A program made the translations under genes and the position numbers. A stretch of 64,000 nucleotides of DNA from Kaistia dalseonensis (lineage in GTDB: Bacteria; Pseudomonadota; Alphaproteobacteria; Rhizobiales; Kaistiaceae). Of this stretch, positions 1 through 9,500 are shown piece by piece. Numbering within the stretch: the first letter of the stretch is position 1; each line of letters opens with the position of its first letter. The DNA is taken from contig NZ_JAUSVO010000004.1 in assembly GCF_030814715.1 (NCBI RefSeq), positions 310,001 through 374,000 of the forward strand. Direction: 5' to 3'. The notes beneath the pieces were generated by a model. That model was not told where the DNA came from. It did not search any database and saw only the letters and a list, made by a program, of their open reading frames with translations.

Positions 1-1
1 G

Positions 2-121
2 GTCCCCGCCCAGGCCTTCGGGCGCGGAGTGCCCTGTTCGCGCTCCCGCATCCTCGATGCCGAACAGCCGCTGCTTTCGAATGCGGTCGTGCTCGGTCTC
101 CGCTCCGTACTCACCTCCTGA
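2..121 (+). CDS. C-terminal end of an unidentified protein (truncated at the window edge)
   Basis: An open frame runs from the first bases of the window to a TGA at 119-121 and translates to a plausible C-terminus that includes ILDAEQPLLSNAVVLGLRSV. The upstream part lies outside the window, so no family can be assigned. The composition (alternating hydrophobic and acidic residues, few arginine runs) is more protein-like than the other frames here, but 39 codons is too little for certainty. Confidence 0.35.
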   Translation, partial: VPAQAFGRGVPCSRSRILDAEQPLLSNAVVLGLRSVLTS

Positions 122-227
122 GAGCGCCGGCTTTGTCTCCTCGGCAGGGCGCGCCCGGCGTGGCATCCCGAAAGACCTGGAACGCTGCCGGCCTTAGTTC
201 GCTTGGCGACGCGTCAAGGGTTCCAGC

Positions 228-1886
228 ATGATCAAGCTCGAGGCCATCCTTGTCCTCCTTCTCGGAGTGGTCGTGACGCATTGGTGCGCGCAGGCGCTCC
301 GTGGCCGGCTCGCGCTGCCCATCATCCAGATCGCCATCGGCGCGCTGATCGGCCTGAAGACCGGTCTCAGCCTGCAGCTGGAGCCGGAACTCTTCTTCGT
401 CCTGTTCCTGCCGCCGCTGCTTTTCCTCGATGGCTGGCGCATCCCCACCGAGGACTTGAAGAAGAGCGCCGCGACCGTGCTCTCGCTCGCCTTCGGCCTC
501 GTCTTCTTTACCGTGCTCGGCGTCGGGCTGCTGCTGCATCTCCTCATCCCGCCAATGCCGCTTTCGGTCTGCTTCGCGCTGGCCGCGGTGCTCTCGCCGA
601 CCGATGTCGTGGCGGCCGGCGCCATGATGGCGAACATCAAGGTCCCGCAGCGCATGCTGCGCATTCTGGAGGGGGAGGCTCTCTTCAATGACGCCTCCGG
701 CCTCGTCTGCCTGAAACTGGCGACATCGGCCACCTTGACCGGCGCCTTCTCCCTCTGGGATTCGGTCGGCACGCTCGCCTGGACCGCCATTTGTGGTGTC
801 GCCATCGGCGCCGCTTCGACCGTGCTCGTTTCGCGCACCAAATCCTGGATGGCCTCCCGGCTCGGCGAAGAGACCCCGTCGCAGATCCTGATCAGCCTGC
901 TGACGCCCTATGGCGCCTATCTGATCGCCGATCAGCTCGGTTGCTCGGCCGTTCTGGCCGCGGTCACTGCGGGCATCGTGATGAGCAAGCTCGAGATCGG
1001 TGGCATCGTGCTGCCCGTCACCCGCGTGAGCCGCCGATCCGTGTGGGAAACACTGCAATTTACCCTGAACGGCGTCATCTTCCTGCTGCTCGGCGAACAA
1101 TTGCCGGGCATCCTCACGCATCTCAGCGCCAGCATGACGGAAGACGGACATCGTGGCGTCGGCTGGCTCGGCTTCTACATAGCCAGCGTCACCCTCGCGC
1201 TCGCGGCGCTGCGCTTCGTCTGGGTCTGGGTGACCGGCGCGATCTGGCTCGCCCGACAGAGCCAGCCGGGCAAACGGAGGCTGGATCCGAACTGGCGCTT
1301 CGTCGCGGCCATGTCGACGGCGGGCGTGCGCGGCGCCATAACGCTTGCCGGAGCGCTGAGCCTGCCGCTGGTCCTGCCGGATGGCTCGCCATTTCCCGCG
1401 CGCGATCTGGTGATCTCCATTGCGGCAGGCGTCATCATCGCCTCGCTGGTCTTTGCCAATCTGACTTTGCCTGTCCTCCTGCGGGGGCTCCGCCTGCCTG
1501 CAGCCGCGCCCGACGGTCGCGAGGAGAGCGCGGCCCGCATCCAGTCGGCGCAGGCGGCCCTTGCAGCGCTCGCCAAGGCGAGAGGCCAGAATACCAAGCA
1601 GCCGGAAGGGTTCCTCGCGGCTGCGGCTGGCATCGCGGAGCAATATCAGCGGCGGATCACGCAGTTGCGGCCCGAGACCACCGTCGACGCGGACGGCGCC
1701 ACGATCGACATTCGGGAGGCGCTGCAACACGAGCAGTCCCTCCGCCTGCTGGCGATCAAGGCGGAGCGCGCGGCGATCATCGGCATGGCGCGGCAGAGCC
1801 AGATCTCCGACAGCCTGGCGAAGAGGATGCTGCGCGAGACCGACCTCGCAGAGACATCCTATGACGCGGCGTCCGAGGCGGTCTGA
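228..1886 (+). CDS. CPA1-family Na+/H+ antiporter (NhaP-like)
   Basis: Inner-membrane cation/proton antiporter of the CPA1 (NhaP/NHE) family, expected to exchange Na+ or K+ for H+ in pH and salt homeostasis. The first ~420 of 552 residues are a run of hydrophobic segments, followed by a ~125-residue charged cytosolic tail. The CPA1 signatures are visible: LPPLLFLDGW near residues 61-70, SPTD at 123-126 and FNDASGLV at 153-160, whose Asn-Asp pair is the ion-binding site in the family. The ATG at 228 has AAGGG about 7 bases upstream. Peroxiredoxin and DsbA-like genes follow on the same strand, suggesting a stress-related unit. Whether Na+ or K+ is the substrate cannot be told. Confidence 0.93.
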   Translation: MIKLEAILVLLLGVVVTHWCAQALRGRLALPIIQIAIGALIGLKTGLSLQLEPELFFVLFLPPLLFLDGWRIPTEDLKKSAATVLSLAFGLVFFTVLGVGLLLHLLIPPMPLSVCFALAAVLSPTDVVAAGAMMANIKVPQRMLRILEGEALFNDASGLVCLKLATSATLTGAFSLWDSVGTLAWTAICGVAIGAASTVLVSRTKSWMASRLGEETPSQILISLLTPYGAYLIADQLGCSAVLAAVTAGIVMSKLEIGGIVLPVTRVSRRSVWETLQFTLNGVIFLLLGEQLPGILTHLSASMTEDGHRGVGWLGFYIASVTLALAALRFVWVWVTGAIWLARQSQPGKRRLDPNWRFVAAMSTAGVRGAITLAGALSLPLVLPDGSPFPARDLVISIAAGVIIASLVFANLTLPVLLRGLRLPAAAPDGREESAARIQSAQAALAALAKARGQNTKQPEGFLAAAAGIAEQYQRRITQLRPETTVDADGATIDIREALQHEQSLRLLAIKAERAAIIGMARQSQISDSLAKRMLRETDLAETSYDAASEAV

Positions 1887-2044
1887 GGATGGCGCGCCGC
1901 CTCGGCCAGATACGCACGTATGATCGCGCTGACCCAATGTTGGATAGGGCGGCCGCGCGTAGGGCTCTACCCTTCGGCCAGGCCAAGAGATGGCGACGGC
2001 GCGCCGTCGCCGCACCATTCCACCCCTGTTGGACGGAGACCACA

Positions 2045-2110
2045 ATGACCCATTCCTTGCCGCAACGGCGCCTGATGGCGGTGCGGCCCTGTCCTGAGAG
2101 GCTATCATGA
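2045..2110 (+). CDS. Possible 21-residue leader peptide coupled to the peroxiredoxin gene
   Basis: A short frame begins with ATG at 2045, preceded by GGAG at 8-base spacing. It encodes MTHSLPQRRLMAVRPCPERL plus Ser and ends at a TGA that overlaps the ATG of the next gene (ATGA at 2107-2110). That geometry is typical of translational coupling. No homologue is recognised, and the same frame extends upstream to another ATG at 1889 with a poorly placed ribosome site. It could be a leader peptide or chance. Confidence 0.3.
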   Translation: MTHSLPQRRLMAVRPCPERLS

Positions 2111-2625
2111 GCGCAGAACCCGCCGCAGCGCCGCCAAGCGCGCTTCAGCCGGGCCAGCCGGCTCCCGATTTCACACTGCCGTCGACACCCGATCAGCAGC
2201 TGTCGCTCTCCGACCTCAAGGGTCATCCGGTTATTCTCGCCTTCTTTCCGGCGGACTGGAGCCCGGTCTGCGGCGACCAGATGAGCCTCTACAACGAGGT
2301 CCTGCCGGAGTTTCGGCGCTATGGCGCGCAACTCGTCGGCATCTCGACCGATGGCGTCTGGTGCCATGCAGCCTTTGCCGAGCAGCGCCATCTGCATTTC
2401 CCCCTCCTTGCCGATTTCGAGCCGAAGGGCGAGGTCGCGCGCCGCTATGGCGTCTATCGCGTCCATGAAGGCACGTCGGAACGGGCGCTGTTCGTCATCG
2501 ACGCTTCGGGCCTGATCCACTGGAGCTTTGTGTCGCCCGTCGGGCTCAATCCCGGCGCGGACGGCATCCTCAACGCCCTCGACACGCTGGTTGAGGCCCC
2601 TCAGGAAACTGGAGTTCACCCATGA
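2107..2625 (+). CDS. Peroxiredoxin (AhpC/TSA family)
   Basis: Thiol peroxidase of the AhpC/TSA family, reducing H2O2 or organic peroxides in the cytosol; 172 residues. The thioredoxin-fold start (PAPDFTLP near 18-25) is followed by PADWSPVCGDQ with the peroxidatic Cys55. The usual Thr of the PxxxTxxC motif is Ser here, a change seen in many family members. Cys86 in GVWCHAAF may be the resolving cysteine. The C-terminal half (SERALFVIDASGLIHW) matches the family. Start ATG 2107 has GAGAGG 7 bases upstream. Its stop overlaps the DsbA-like start by 4 bases, so the two are probably translated together and may share a redox circuit. Confidence 0.92.
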   Translation: MSAEPAAAPPSALQPGQPAPDFTLPSTPDQQLSLSDLKGHPVILAFFPADWSPVCGDQMSLYNEVLPEFRRYGAQLVGISTDGVWCHAAFAEQRHLHFPLLADFEPKGEVARRYGVYRVHEGTSERALFVIDASGLIHWSFVSPVGLNPGADGILNALDTLVEAPQETGVHP

Positions 2626-3143
2626 CAACGCTCACACCCGCCGTCAGCGCCGACGATCATGCAGAGGGCCCCGCGGACGCACCGGTCACGCTGGTCGAAT
2701 ATGGGGACTATGAATGCCCCTATTGCGGCGCGGCCTATCCGGTCGTGAAGGCGGTCCAGCGCGCGATGGGCGATCGGCTCCGGTTCGTGTTCCGGAACTT
2801 CCCCATCACCGAATCCCACCCCCATGCCGGCCACGCGGCCGAGTTCGCCGAAGCGGCCGCCCGGATCGGACGGTTCTGGGAAGCGCATGATCTGCTCTAC
2901 CAGCACCAGGATGCGCTCGATGACGCCTCGCTGATTTCCTATGGCGCCAAGATCGGCCTCGATCGCTCGGCGGTGGTTGCGGCCTTTGGCGGCGAGCAGG
3001 ATGACCGGATCCGTCGGGATTTCAGGGGCGGACTGCGCAGCGGCGTGAACGGTACGCCGACTTTCTTCATCAACGGCCGGCGCTATGATGGCGAGCGCGA
3101 CGTGCAGAGCATGGTCGATGCCCTGAACGACGCGGCGCGGTAG
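2622..3143 (+). CDS. DsbA-like thioredoxin-fold oxidoreductase
   Basis: Two-Cys thioredoxin-fold protein of the DsbA/thioredoxin_4 group, 173 residues. CPYC lies at 32-35 after the strand VTLVEYGDYE, and the cis-proline loop GTPTFFINGRRYDG is near 144-157. There is no signal peptide, so it should act in the cytosol, unlike classical DsbA. This domain is known as a C-terminal fusion on some NhaA antiporters; here it is separate but lies two genes after a CPA1 antiporter. It probably supplies electrons to, or is oxidised by, the coupled peroxiredoxin. Function is inferred from motifs and context. Confidence 0.9.
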   Translation: MTTLTPAVSADDHAEGPADAPVTLVEYGDYECPYCGAAYPVVKAVQRAMGDRLRFVFRNFPITESHPHAGHAAEFAEAAARIGRFWEAHDLLYQHQDALDDASLISYGAKIGLDRSAVVAAFGGEQDDRIRRDFRGGLRSGVNGTPTFFINGRRYDGERDVQSMVDALNDAAR

Positions 3144-3169
3144 CCAGGCCGATTCTGGCTGGCGGCACG

Positions 3170-3188
3170 GCGGGACAGCCCGCTTTTT
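3170..3188 (+). terminator. Rho-independent terminator after the antiporter/redox cluster
   Basis: Stem GCGGG (3170-3174), loop ACAG, stem CCCGC (3179-3183), then five T. It lies in the convergent gap between the DsbA-like gene and the response-regulator gene and is oriented for plus-strand transcription. Confidence 0.6.
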
Positions 3189-3265
3189 CCAATATCTTCG
3201 ACGACATCGGATGGCGGCACGCCCGTTCCGGTGTCGCCAGACCGAGCTGTACTCGATGCCCGGCG

Positions 3266-4018
3266 CTAAACGATCTTCTTCAGATTGCCGACGAAGCGAA
3301 CGCCGATGGTGTGAACGACCAGGAACGGAAGGTCTATCTGGGCCTTGCTGGCCTTGTCCTTGAGGCGTCGCAGCGCGGCATCCAGCCCCCGGTGGTTCGG
3401 GCCGGGCGCGCCGTAGCCCATGACCGAGGCGAGATAGGATCGCGAAAGCGGCTTTTCCTTCGCCTTCTCGAACATCTCCAGCAACATGACCTCCTTGCCG
3501 GTCAGGACGAGGAGCTTGTCATCCGGCGAAATCAGCAACTTGCGGGCAACGTCCAGCCGCCAGGTCAATCCCTCCGGGCCGGGCCGCGGACGGTGCGCGC
3601 GGGACTGGATGACCCGCTTGGCCAGATTGCGAACGGCCAGCACGAGCTCGCCATTGTCGACCGGCTTGGTCAGATAGAGATCGGCGCCCTCGGTATATCC
3701 CCGCAGGCGATCCTGGCGCCCTGCGCGCGCCGTCAGGATGATGATCCCGGGACGATCATCCTGGCCGCCAATATCATGCGCCAGCTCGAAGCCACTTGCG
3801 TCGGGCAGGTTGATGTCGATGATTGCAACATCAACTTCACTCATGGCGATGGCCGTGCGGAATTCGGAGCCGGTTGCGGCTTCATGCACGGTCAGGCCGT
3901 TCAGACGCAGGTTTTCTGCGAGGCCTTCGCGAAGCTCGATGTCATCCTCGACAAGCAACACATGCGCTGCCTGCGGTTCGGGATTTGGGATTTGAACGGG
4001 TGACCCTTGCATCGCCAT
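3266..4018 (-). CDS. Response regulator, OmpR-like winged helix
   Basis: Two-component transcription factor of 250 residues. The receiver domain (about 18-135) has the acidic pair in LLVEDD, phospho-acceptor Asp68 in IIDINLPDASGFEL and the conserved Lys in YLTKPVDN. The C-terminal part (about 150-250), with LTGKEVMLLEMFEKAKEKPLS and a GVRFVGNL hairpin, is a winged helix, though diverged from standard OmpR. It is divergent from a 7TMR-DISM histidine kinase about 80 bases away and is almost certainly its partner. The giant surface protein beyond the kinase is a plausible target. Confidence 0.9.
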   Translation of the reverse strand: MAMQGSPVQIPNPEPQAAHVLLVEDDIELREGLAENLRLNGLTVHEAATGSEFRTAIAMSEVDVAIIDINLPDASGFELAHDIGGQDDRPGIIILTARAGRQDRLRGYTEGADLYLTKPVDNGELVLAVRNLAKRVIQSRAHRPRPGPEGLTWRLDVARKLLISPDDKLLVLTGKEVMLLEMFEKAKEKPLSRSYLASVMGYGAPGPNHRGLDAALRRLKDKASKAQIDLPFLVVHTIGVRFVGNLKKIV

Positions 4019-4052
4019 GTCAGCCGGAGATCTCCTTGCGTCAGCCTTCCGG

Positions 4053-4068
4053 CGAACGAAGCCGTTCG
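4053..4068. promoter_or_regulatory. Inverted repeat between response regulator and kinase genes
   Basis: CGAACG-AAGC-CGTTCG is a perfect 6-bp inverted repeat with a 4-base spacer in the ~80-base divergent gap. Its position suits a shared operator, perhaps autoregulatory, but nothing in the sequence identifies the binding protein. Confidence 0.35.
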
Positions 4069-4098
4069 TAACCCTTATTGTCGGTGTATCCAGACTAC

Positions 4099-6150
4099 AT
4101 GACCCAGCGTCAATCGCGAAACGCTTCTGCCTTTGCCTTTGCGGCCATCCTCATCATTCTGCTGCTGGTCGCGCTCCACGCGAAGGCGGAGGATGCTGCG
4201 TCGCGGGCGTTTCCGACCATGGCGGTCGCGGTCCTCAAGGATCGCCCGGGCACGATGACGCTCGACGATGTCCGCAGCGAGGGAGTCCGCAAGGACTTCA
4301 AATCCATCAGCGGCAGCAGCATCAATTTCGGCTATACGCGCGATACGATCTGGCTGCGGCTCGACATCCGCTCGACCGAGAGCCGCGAGATGCTGGTCTC
4401 GCTGACGCCGAACTTCGTGGATTTGATCGACGTCTATGTCCTTCCCCCCAATGGAGGGGCAGGCGCGCCGGTCCATTACGCCATGGGCGATCACCGCCCT
4501 CTCTCCGACGACGCCTTGTCCGGATTGGACAATGTCGTCCCGATCGCGCTGGAAGCCGGGCAACTGACCGAGGTCTTCGTGCGAGCGGCCGCGACCAACT
4601 CCGTGATGACGCTGCAAGCATCGCTCTATTCTCCGACGGATCATACGAGCAGGACATCCGTCTCGAGCCTTATCTTCGGCTGGTGGTTCGGGGGAATGAC
4701 GATCCTGCTGATCATCCAGCTCGTATTCTTCTACTATAATCGCATGCCGGCATTTGCTCTGCTGGCCGTGTCGACCTTCTTCGCCATGATGGTGTATTTC
4801 GGCACGCTCGGTCTCTCGCGGATCTTTCTCTTCCCATCGGGCGGAGAGGGAAACGACATGTTCACCGCGATCGTGAGCTGGCTCGGTATCAGTGCCAGCG
4901 TGCTGGCGGCCCGTTCGATCCTCGACGTTCCCGGCAAGGCACCCTGGGTCGACCGGATATTCATCGCCGGCGCGTTGATCGGCGCGGCGGGCGGTGTATT
5001 GGCGCTGGTCGGCTACAATATTGAATTCGGTCCGTTTGCCCATTTGACGATCGTCATCGTGGTGCTGACCGGGGCGGTTCAAAGCATGCGCACCATCGAA
5101 CCGTCGGATTCGAGCACCAAGCTCCGCGCTGCCGCCTTTCTCGTCCTGGCGGTGGGCGTTCTCTTCACCATGGCGCAACGATCGGGTGTCGTTCCGTTGC
5201 CCGATTGGGTCGCGCATGGTTATGCGGCGAGCACCGTGATGCACTCTGTTCTCCTGACCGGTGCGTTGGCCGTTTATTTGCGCACGTCGGAGGTGATGAG
5301 CGCCCGGATCACGCAGGAAGCCCTCGCCATGGCGCGCGATGCCGAGGGACGGGCGATTGGCCTCGTCGAGGAGAGGACGCGCGATCTCGCTGTCGCGAAA
5401 TCGGTCGCCGAGGAGGCGCTCGCGGCGGAACTGGCATCCAAGGAGCAGCAGATCCGCTTTATGGAGGTGATCAGCCACCAGTACCGCACGCCGCTGGCGG
5501 CGGTCCAAACCCATATCTCCAACATCGGCATGTCGCTGCCGAAGGACGATGCCGCCAACAGGCGGCGTCTCGACCGCGTGCGCAAGGGAATCGCGCGTCT
5601 GGTGGAGGTGCTGGAGGTCAATCTTTCGAGAAGCCGATTGCAGGGCAGCGCGTTCGAACCCCGCCTCGAACGACATCTCGCCGTGCCGTTGCTGGAGGCG
5701 GCGGTGGCGCGTGCGCGCGACCTGCTGCAGATCGAGCTGACCTGCGTGGTGGCTCCCGATGCCCGGCACCAGATTGTGGAGGCCGATACGGACATGTTGG
5801 AGATCGCCGTCATCAATGTTCTCGAAAACGCCGCCAAATTCAGCCATCCGGCCTCCAAGGACGCGATTTCGGTGGGTGTTTCGGTGACTGGCGATGCCCT
5901 GGTCATCGAGATCGCCGATCAGGGAATCGGAATTCCGGACGGGGAACTGCCGCGTCTGCTGGAGCCGAATTTCAGGGCCTCCAACGCAACGAAGGTACCC
6001 GGAACAGGAACCGGACTGTCGCTCGTGGCACGGGTCGCGGCCACCCACAGAGGCAAAGTTGAGGTCCGATCGACGCTTGGCGTGGGCACGACCGTGCGCA
6101 TGCTGATCCCCCTAGCTGATCGGGGCCGCCCCAGTTCCGGTGCCGCATAG
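4099..6150 (+). CDS. Sensor histidine kinase with 7TMR-DISM sensor region
   Basis: Membrane histidine kinase of about 683 residues. A signal/anchor helix is followed by a periplasmic 7TMR-DISMED2-like beta domain (LRLDIRSTESREMLVSLTPN), then seven hydrophobic segments (about 185-400), a coiled coil, and HisKA with the phospho-His in VISHQYRTPLA (about residue 460). The HATPase domain has N-box NVLENAAKF, ADQGIGIP and GTGTGLSL. The extracellular domain type is thought to bind carbohydrates or related ligands. An in-frame TTG at 4078 could add seven residues; neither start has a clear ribosome site. It pairs with the divergent response regulator. Confidence 0.92.
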   Translation: MTQRQSRNASAFAFAAILIILLLVALHAKAEDAASRAFPTMAVAVLKDRPGTMTLDDVRSEGVRKDFKSISGSSINFGYTRDTIWLRLDIRSTESREMLVSLTPNFVDLIDVYVLPPNGGAGAPVHYAMGDHRPLSDDALSGLDNVVPIALEAGQLTEVFVRAAATNSVMTLQASLYSPTDHTSRTSVSSLIFGWWFGGMTILLIIQLVFFYYNRMPAFALLAVSTFFAMMVYFGTLGLSRIFLFPSGGEGNDMFTAIVSWLGISASVLAARSILDVPGKAPWVDRIFIAGALIGAAGGVLALVGYNIEFGPFAHLTIVIVVLTGAVQSMRTIEPSDSSTKLRAAAFLVLAVGVLFTMAQRSGVVPLPDWVAHGYAASTVMHSVLLTGALAVYLRTSEVMSARITQEALAMARDAEGRAIGLVEERTRDLAVAKSVAEEALAAELASKEQQIRFMEVISHQYRTPLAAVQTHISNIGMSLPKDDAANRRRLDRVRKGIARLVEVLEVNLSRSRLQGSAFEPRLERHLAVPLLEAAVARARDLLQIELTCVVAPDARHQIVEADTDMLEIAVINVLENAAKFSHPASKDAISVGVSVTGDALVIEIADQGIGIPDGELPRLLEPNFRASNATKVPGTGTGLSLVARVAATHRGKVEVRSTLGVGTTVRMLIPLADRGRPSSGAA

Positions 6151-6554
6151 GGCGTATCGTCCGCCGCCCGCAGGCCGGAGCGCCCCGCGCAAACCGGGCG
6201 CCGGCCCGAATCGCCGGCAAGCAATACAGAAAACAGCTGCTTCAATAATCGCTCTGGTTCCTGGCCTCATAGGCGCCGGCTTACGCAGCTGCGTCCTCCG
6301 GCTTACGCAGCTGCTGAATGGAACGATATGTAACGAAAGGGAACGGTTTTCGTGCCCATTGCGCGACAGTCTGCAGAAATGATGGCGATCACCGTCTGCC
6401 GGTTGGCGAAGGCTTGGAGCCGGACGCTAGAGATGCAGCAATCATATCGAGGGTGCGTGCAGAACGATGGTCCAGCGGCGGATCGGGCAATCGTCTTTAC
6501 CACCTGAGGCGATGACGGCATTGCCGCGGGCAGGCGGCGCAGATCGGGCGGGGC
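6151..6554. other. 404-bp intergenic region upstream of the giant surface gene
   Basis: No convincing gene is present; open frames here are shadows or lack ribosome sites. The stretch carries two copies of a 17-bp direct repeat (listed separately) and lower G+C patches near 6230-6270 and 6318-6350, consistent with a promoter/regulatory region for the long gene at 6555. Confidence 0.5.
6276..6314. promoter_or_regulatory. Two 17-bp direct repeats at 22-bp spacing
   Basis: CCGGCTTACGCAGCTGC occurs at 6276-6292 and again at 6298-6314. The start-to-start distance is 22 bp, two helical turns, as in tandem sites of OmpR-type regulators. It lies about 240 bp upstream of the giant surface gene and just after the kinase gene. 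It could be the target of the neighbouring response regulator (inference). Confidence 0.45.
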
Positions 6555-9500
6555 ATGATGACGGCAATTGCGAATCGGGCGAACAGCTTCCGAGCCTTTC
6601 ATTGCGTCCGTCTCGGTCTGATGGCCTTCATCGCCGCCTTCTGCTTCCTCGCCACAAGCGCGAACCCGGCCGCCGCAGCTTCCGTCGCGACACTGTCGAG
6701 CCTGAGCCTGAGCGTGGGGACACTCGATCCGGTCTTCTCGCCGGGGGTGACCAGCTACAGCGTCAATGTTCCAAACCTGACCACGACGATGACGGTAACG
6801 CCGACGGCAACCGACTCCGGCGCCACGATCAAAGTCAACGGTGTGTCGGTCGCCTCCGGCGGCAGTTCGAAGCCGCTCGATCTGAGCGTGGGCGTCAACA
6901 CGATCGAGATCGTCGTCACGCCGACCTCGGGACTGCAATCGACCTATACGATTGCGGTCACCCGCCTTAAGCCCTTTCTGATTGCACCCGCCGCGGCCAC
7001 GACATTTTACGCCCCCCTCGGTGCGCCGTACCAGACCCAGATCACGGCCAGTGGTGGACTTGCGCCCTACAGATTCGAGCTTCGCAGCGGCAGCGATAAT
7101 TTCGCGAGCCTGTTCAGCGTGTCGACGGATGGCATCCTGTCGGGAACCGCGACCATCTCCACCACCTGGACAATTTCAGTGCTGGCTACCGACGCGCTGG
7201 GAAGCACGTCGATAGGCTCCTACAATATGGTCTCGCTGAAAGACGGCGAAGCGTTCGCCGTCAGCCCGGCTGAAGGCCTTCTCAGTCAGGGCAGCGTCGG
7301 CTCGGCTTACAGCGTTCGCTTCAGTGTGAACCCAGGCTCCGCCTCGGATCTCACGCCCTCCATAGCCTCCGGAAGCTTGCCGCCCGGCCTCACCATCAGT
7401 CTCATCGGCACGAGGCTGGCGATCAGTGGCACGCCGACCGCGCCCGGCCGCTACACCTTCGTTGTCAAGTTCAGCAAGGTCGACAGCGCGATATACCGGG
7501 AATATACGATCGCGGTCGATCCGACCTCGGATGCTCGCCTGTCGGGCCTCAACTTGAGCGCCGGCAGTCTCACCCCGACCTTTGCCTCGGGCACGACCAG
7601 CTATAGCGTCGACGTTCCCAATGAAACGACAACGACGACGGTGAGCCCGACAGCCGTGGATGCCGGCGCCGCGATCAAGGTCAATGGCACGCCGGTGGCG
7701 TCAGGCGCCACCTCCGGCGCGATACCGCTCGATGTCGGCGCCAATGCGATCACAGTCGCGGTTGCGGCGTCGGACGGGGTGACGAGCGAGACCTATACGG
7801 TGACGGTCAACCGCGCCGCTCCGGCATCGACGGATGCGGCGCTGTCGAATCTGGGCCTGAGCGTCGGCAGCCTTGATCCCGTCTTCGCATCGGAGACGAC
7901 GCGTTATAGCGTCAACGTTCCCTATAAGACGACCACGATGATGGTGACGCCCACGGCCACAGATGCCGGCGCGACCATCAAGGTGAACGGCACATCGGTC
8001 ACATCAGGCGTCAGCTCGGGGGCGCTCGCTCTGAGCGTGGGCGTCAACACCATCGAGATCGTCGTGACGCCGACCTCGGGACCGCCATCGACCTACACGA
8101 TCGCCGTCACGCGTCTGGAGGATCTCGACCTCACACCCGCTGTGTCAACGGTATTCACGACCAAGGTCGACACGCCGTTTCAGACCCAGTTCACTGCGAG
8201 CGGCGGGCTTGGACCCTACACATATGAGCGTGTCAGTTCGTCTCTTTTGCCGGCAAGTATGTTCAGCGTGTCGGCGGATGGCGTCCTGTCGGGAACCGCT
8301 TCGATCGCCGCCTATTGGCCATTCTCGGTGCGGGCCACCGATGCGCTGGGCAGCACAGTCGTGCACAGCTACACTTTGGCATCGCTGAAAGATGGCGAGG
8401 CTTTCGGTGTCAATGTCCCTGAAGGGCTGCTGTCTCAGGGTAGTGTCGGCGCGCCTTACGGCGTTCGGTTCGGGGTAAGCACCGGCGTCGTTTCGAGCGT
8501 TACGCCATCGATCTCTTCCGGGAGTTTGCCCCCCGGCCTGACGATCACGCGCGTCGGGGAGAGGATGGCAATAGATGGAACGCCGACTGAGCCCGGCCGC
8601 TACACATTTGTCGTCAAGTTCAGCAGGACCGACAGCGAAATATTCCGACAATATACGATATTGGTGGATCCGGCCTCTGACGCCAGCCTTTCGGACCTGA
8701 GCTTGAGCGCCGGCGCATTGGAACCGGCCTTCGTCTCGTCAACGACGGGCTACAGCGTCGACGTCCCGAACGAGACCGCGGCCACCACGGTGACGCCCAC
8801 GGCGAGGGATGACGGCGCGACGATTACGGTGAACGGCTCGCCGGTTACCTCTGGAGGTAGTTCCGGCGCTATCAGTCTCGATTTGGGCGCCAATACCATC
8901 ACGGTCGCGGTAACGGCCGAGGACGGGGTGACGAGCGAGACCTATACGGTGACGGTCAACCGCGCCGCGCCGGCATCGACGGATGCGACGCTGTCGAATC
9001 TGGGCCTGAGCGTCGGCAGTCTCAGCCCGGCCTTCGCATCCGGCACCACGAGCTACAGCGTCATGGTTCCGTATCTGTCCGCGACGATGACGGTCACGCC
9101 GACAGCGACGGACGCCGGCGCGACGATCACGGTCAACGGCACGTCCGTTACCTCTGGAGGTAGTTCCGGCGCAACCAGCCTCAAGGTCGGCGCCAACACG
9201 ATCTCCATCGTCGTCACGCCGCGCTCCGGCCCACAAACCACCTATACGGTCGTCGTCACGCGGCTCGCTCTCATGGGGATGACCTCGAGCGGCAGCTCCA
9301 CCTCGAACTTCACCGGAAAAGTGGGTGTGCCGGTCGAGATCCAATTCTCCGGCTACGGCGGATTGGCACCGTATACCTATGAGTTCGTATCGTCGACCCA
9401 ACTGCCCGAGAACACATTGAGCCTGTCGGCGGATGGCGTCCTGTCAGGGCCAATTCCCATCTCCACCTATTGGACGTTCTCCATCCGCCTCACCGACGCG

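Noticed and set aside
111-2108. Long minus-strand open frame opposite the antiporter gene (665 codons)
   Set aside because: Arg/Gly/Asp-rich shadow frame caused by high G+C at codon third positions; no domain resemblance, and it lies over a well-supported plus-strand antiporter.
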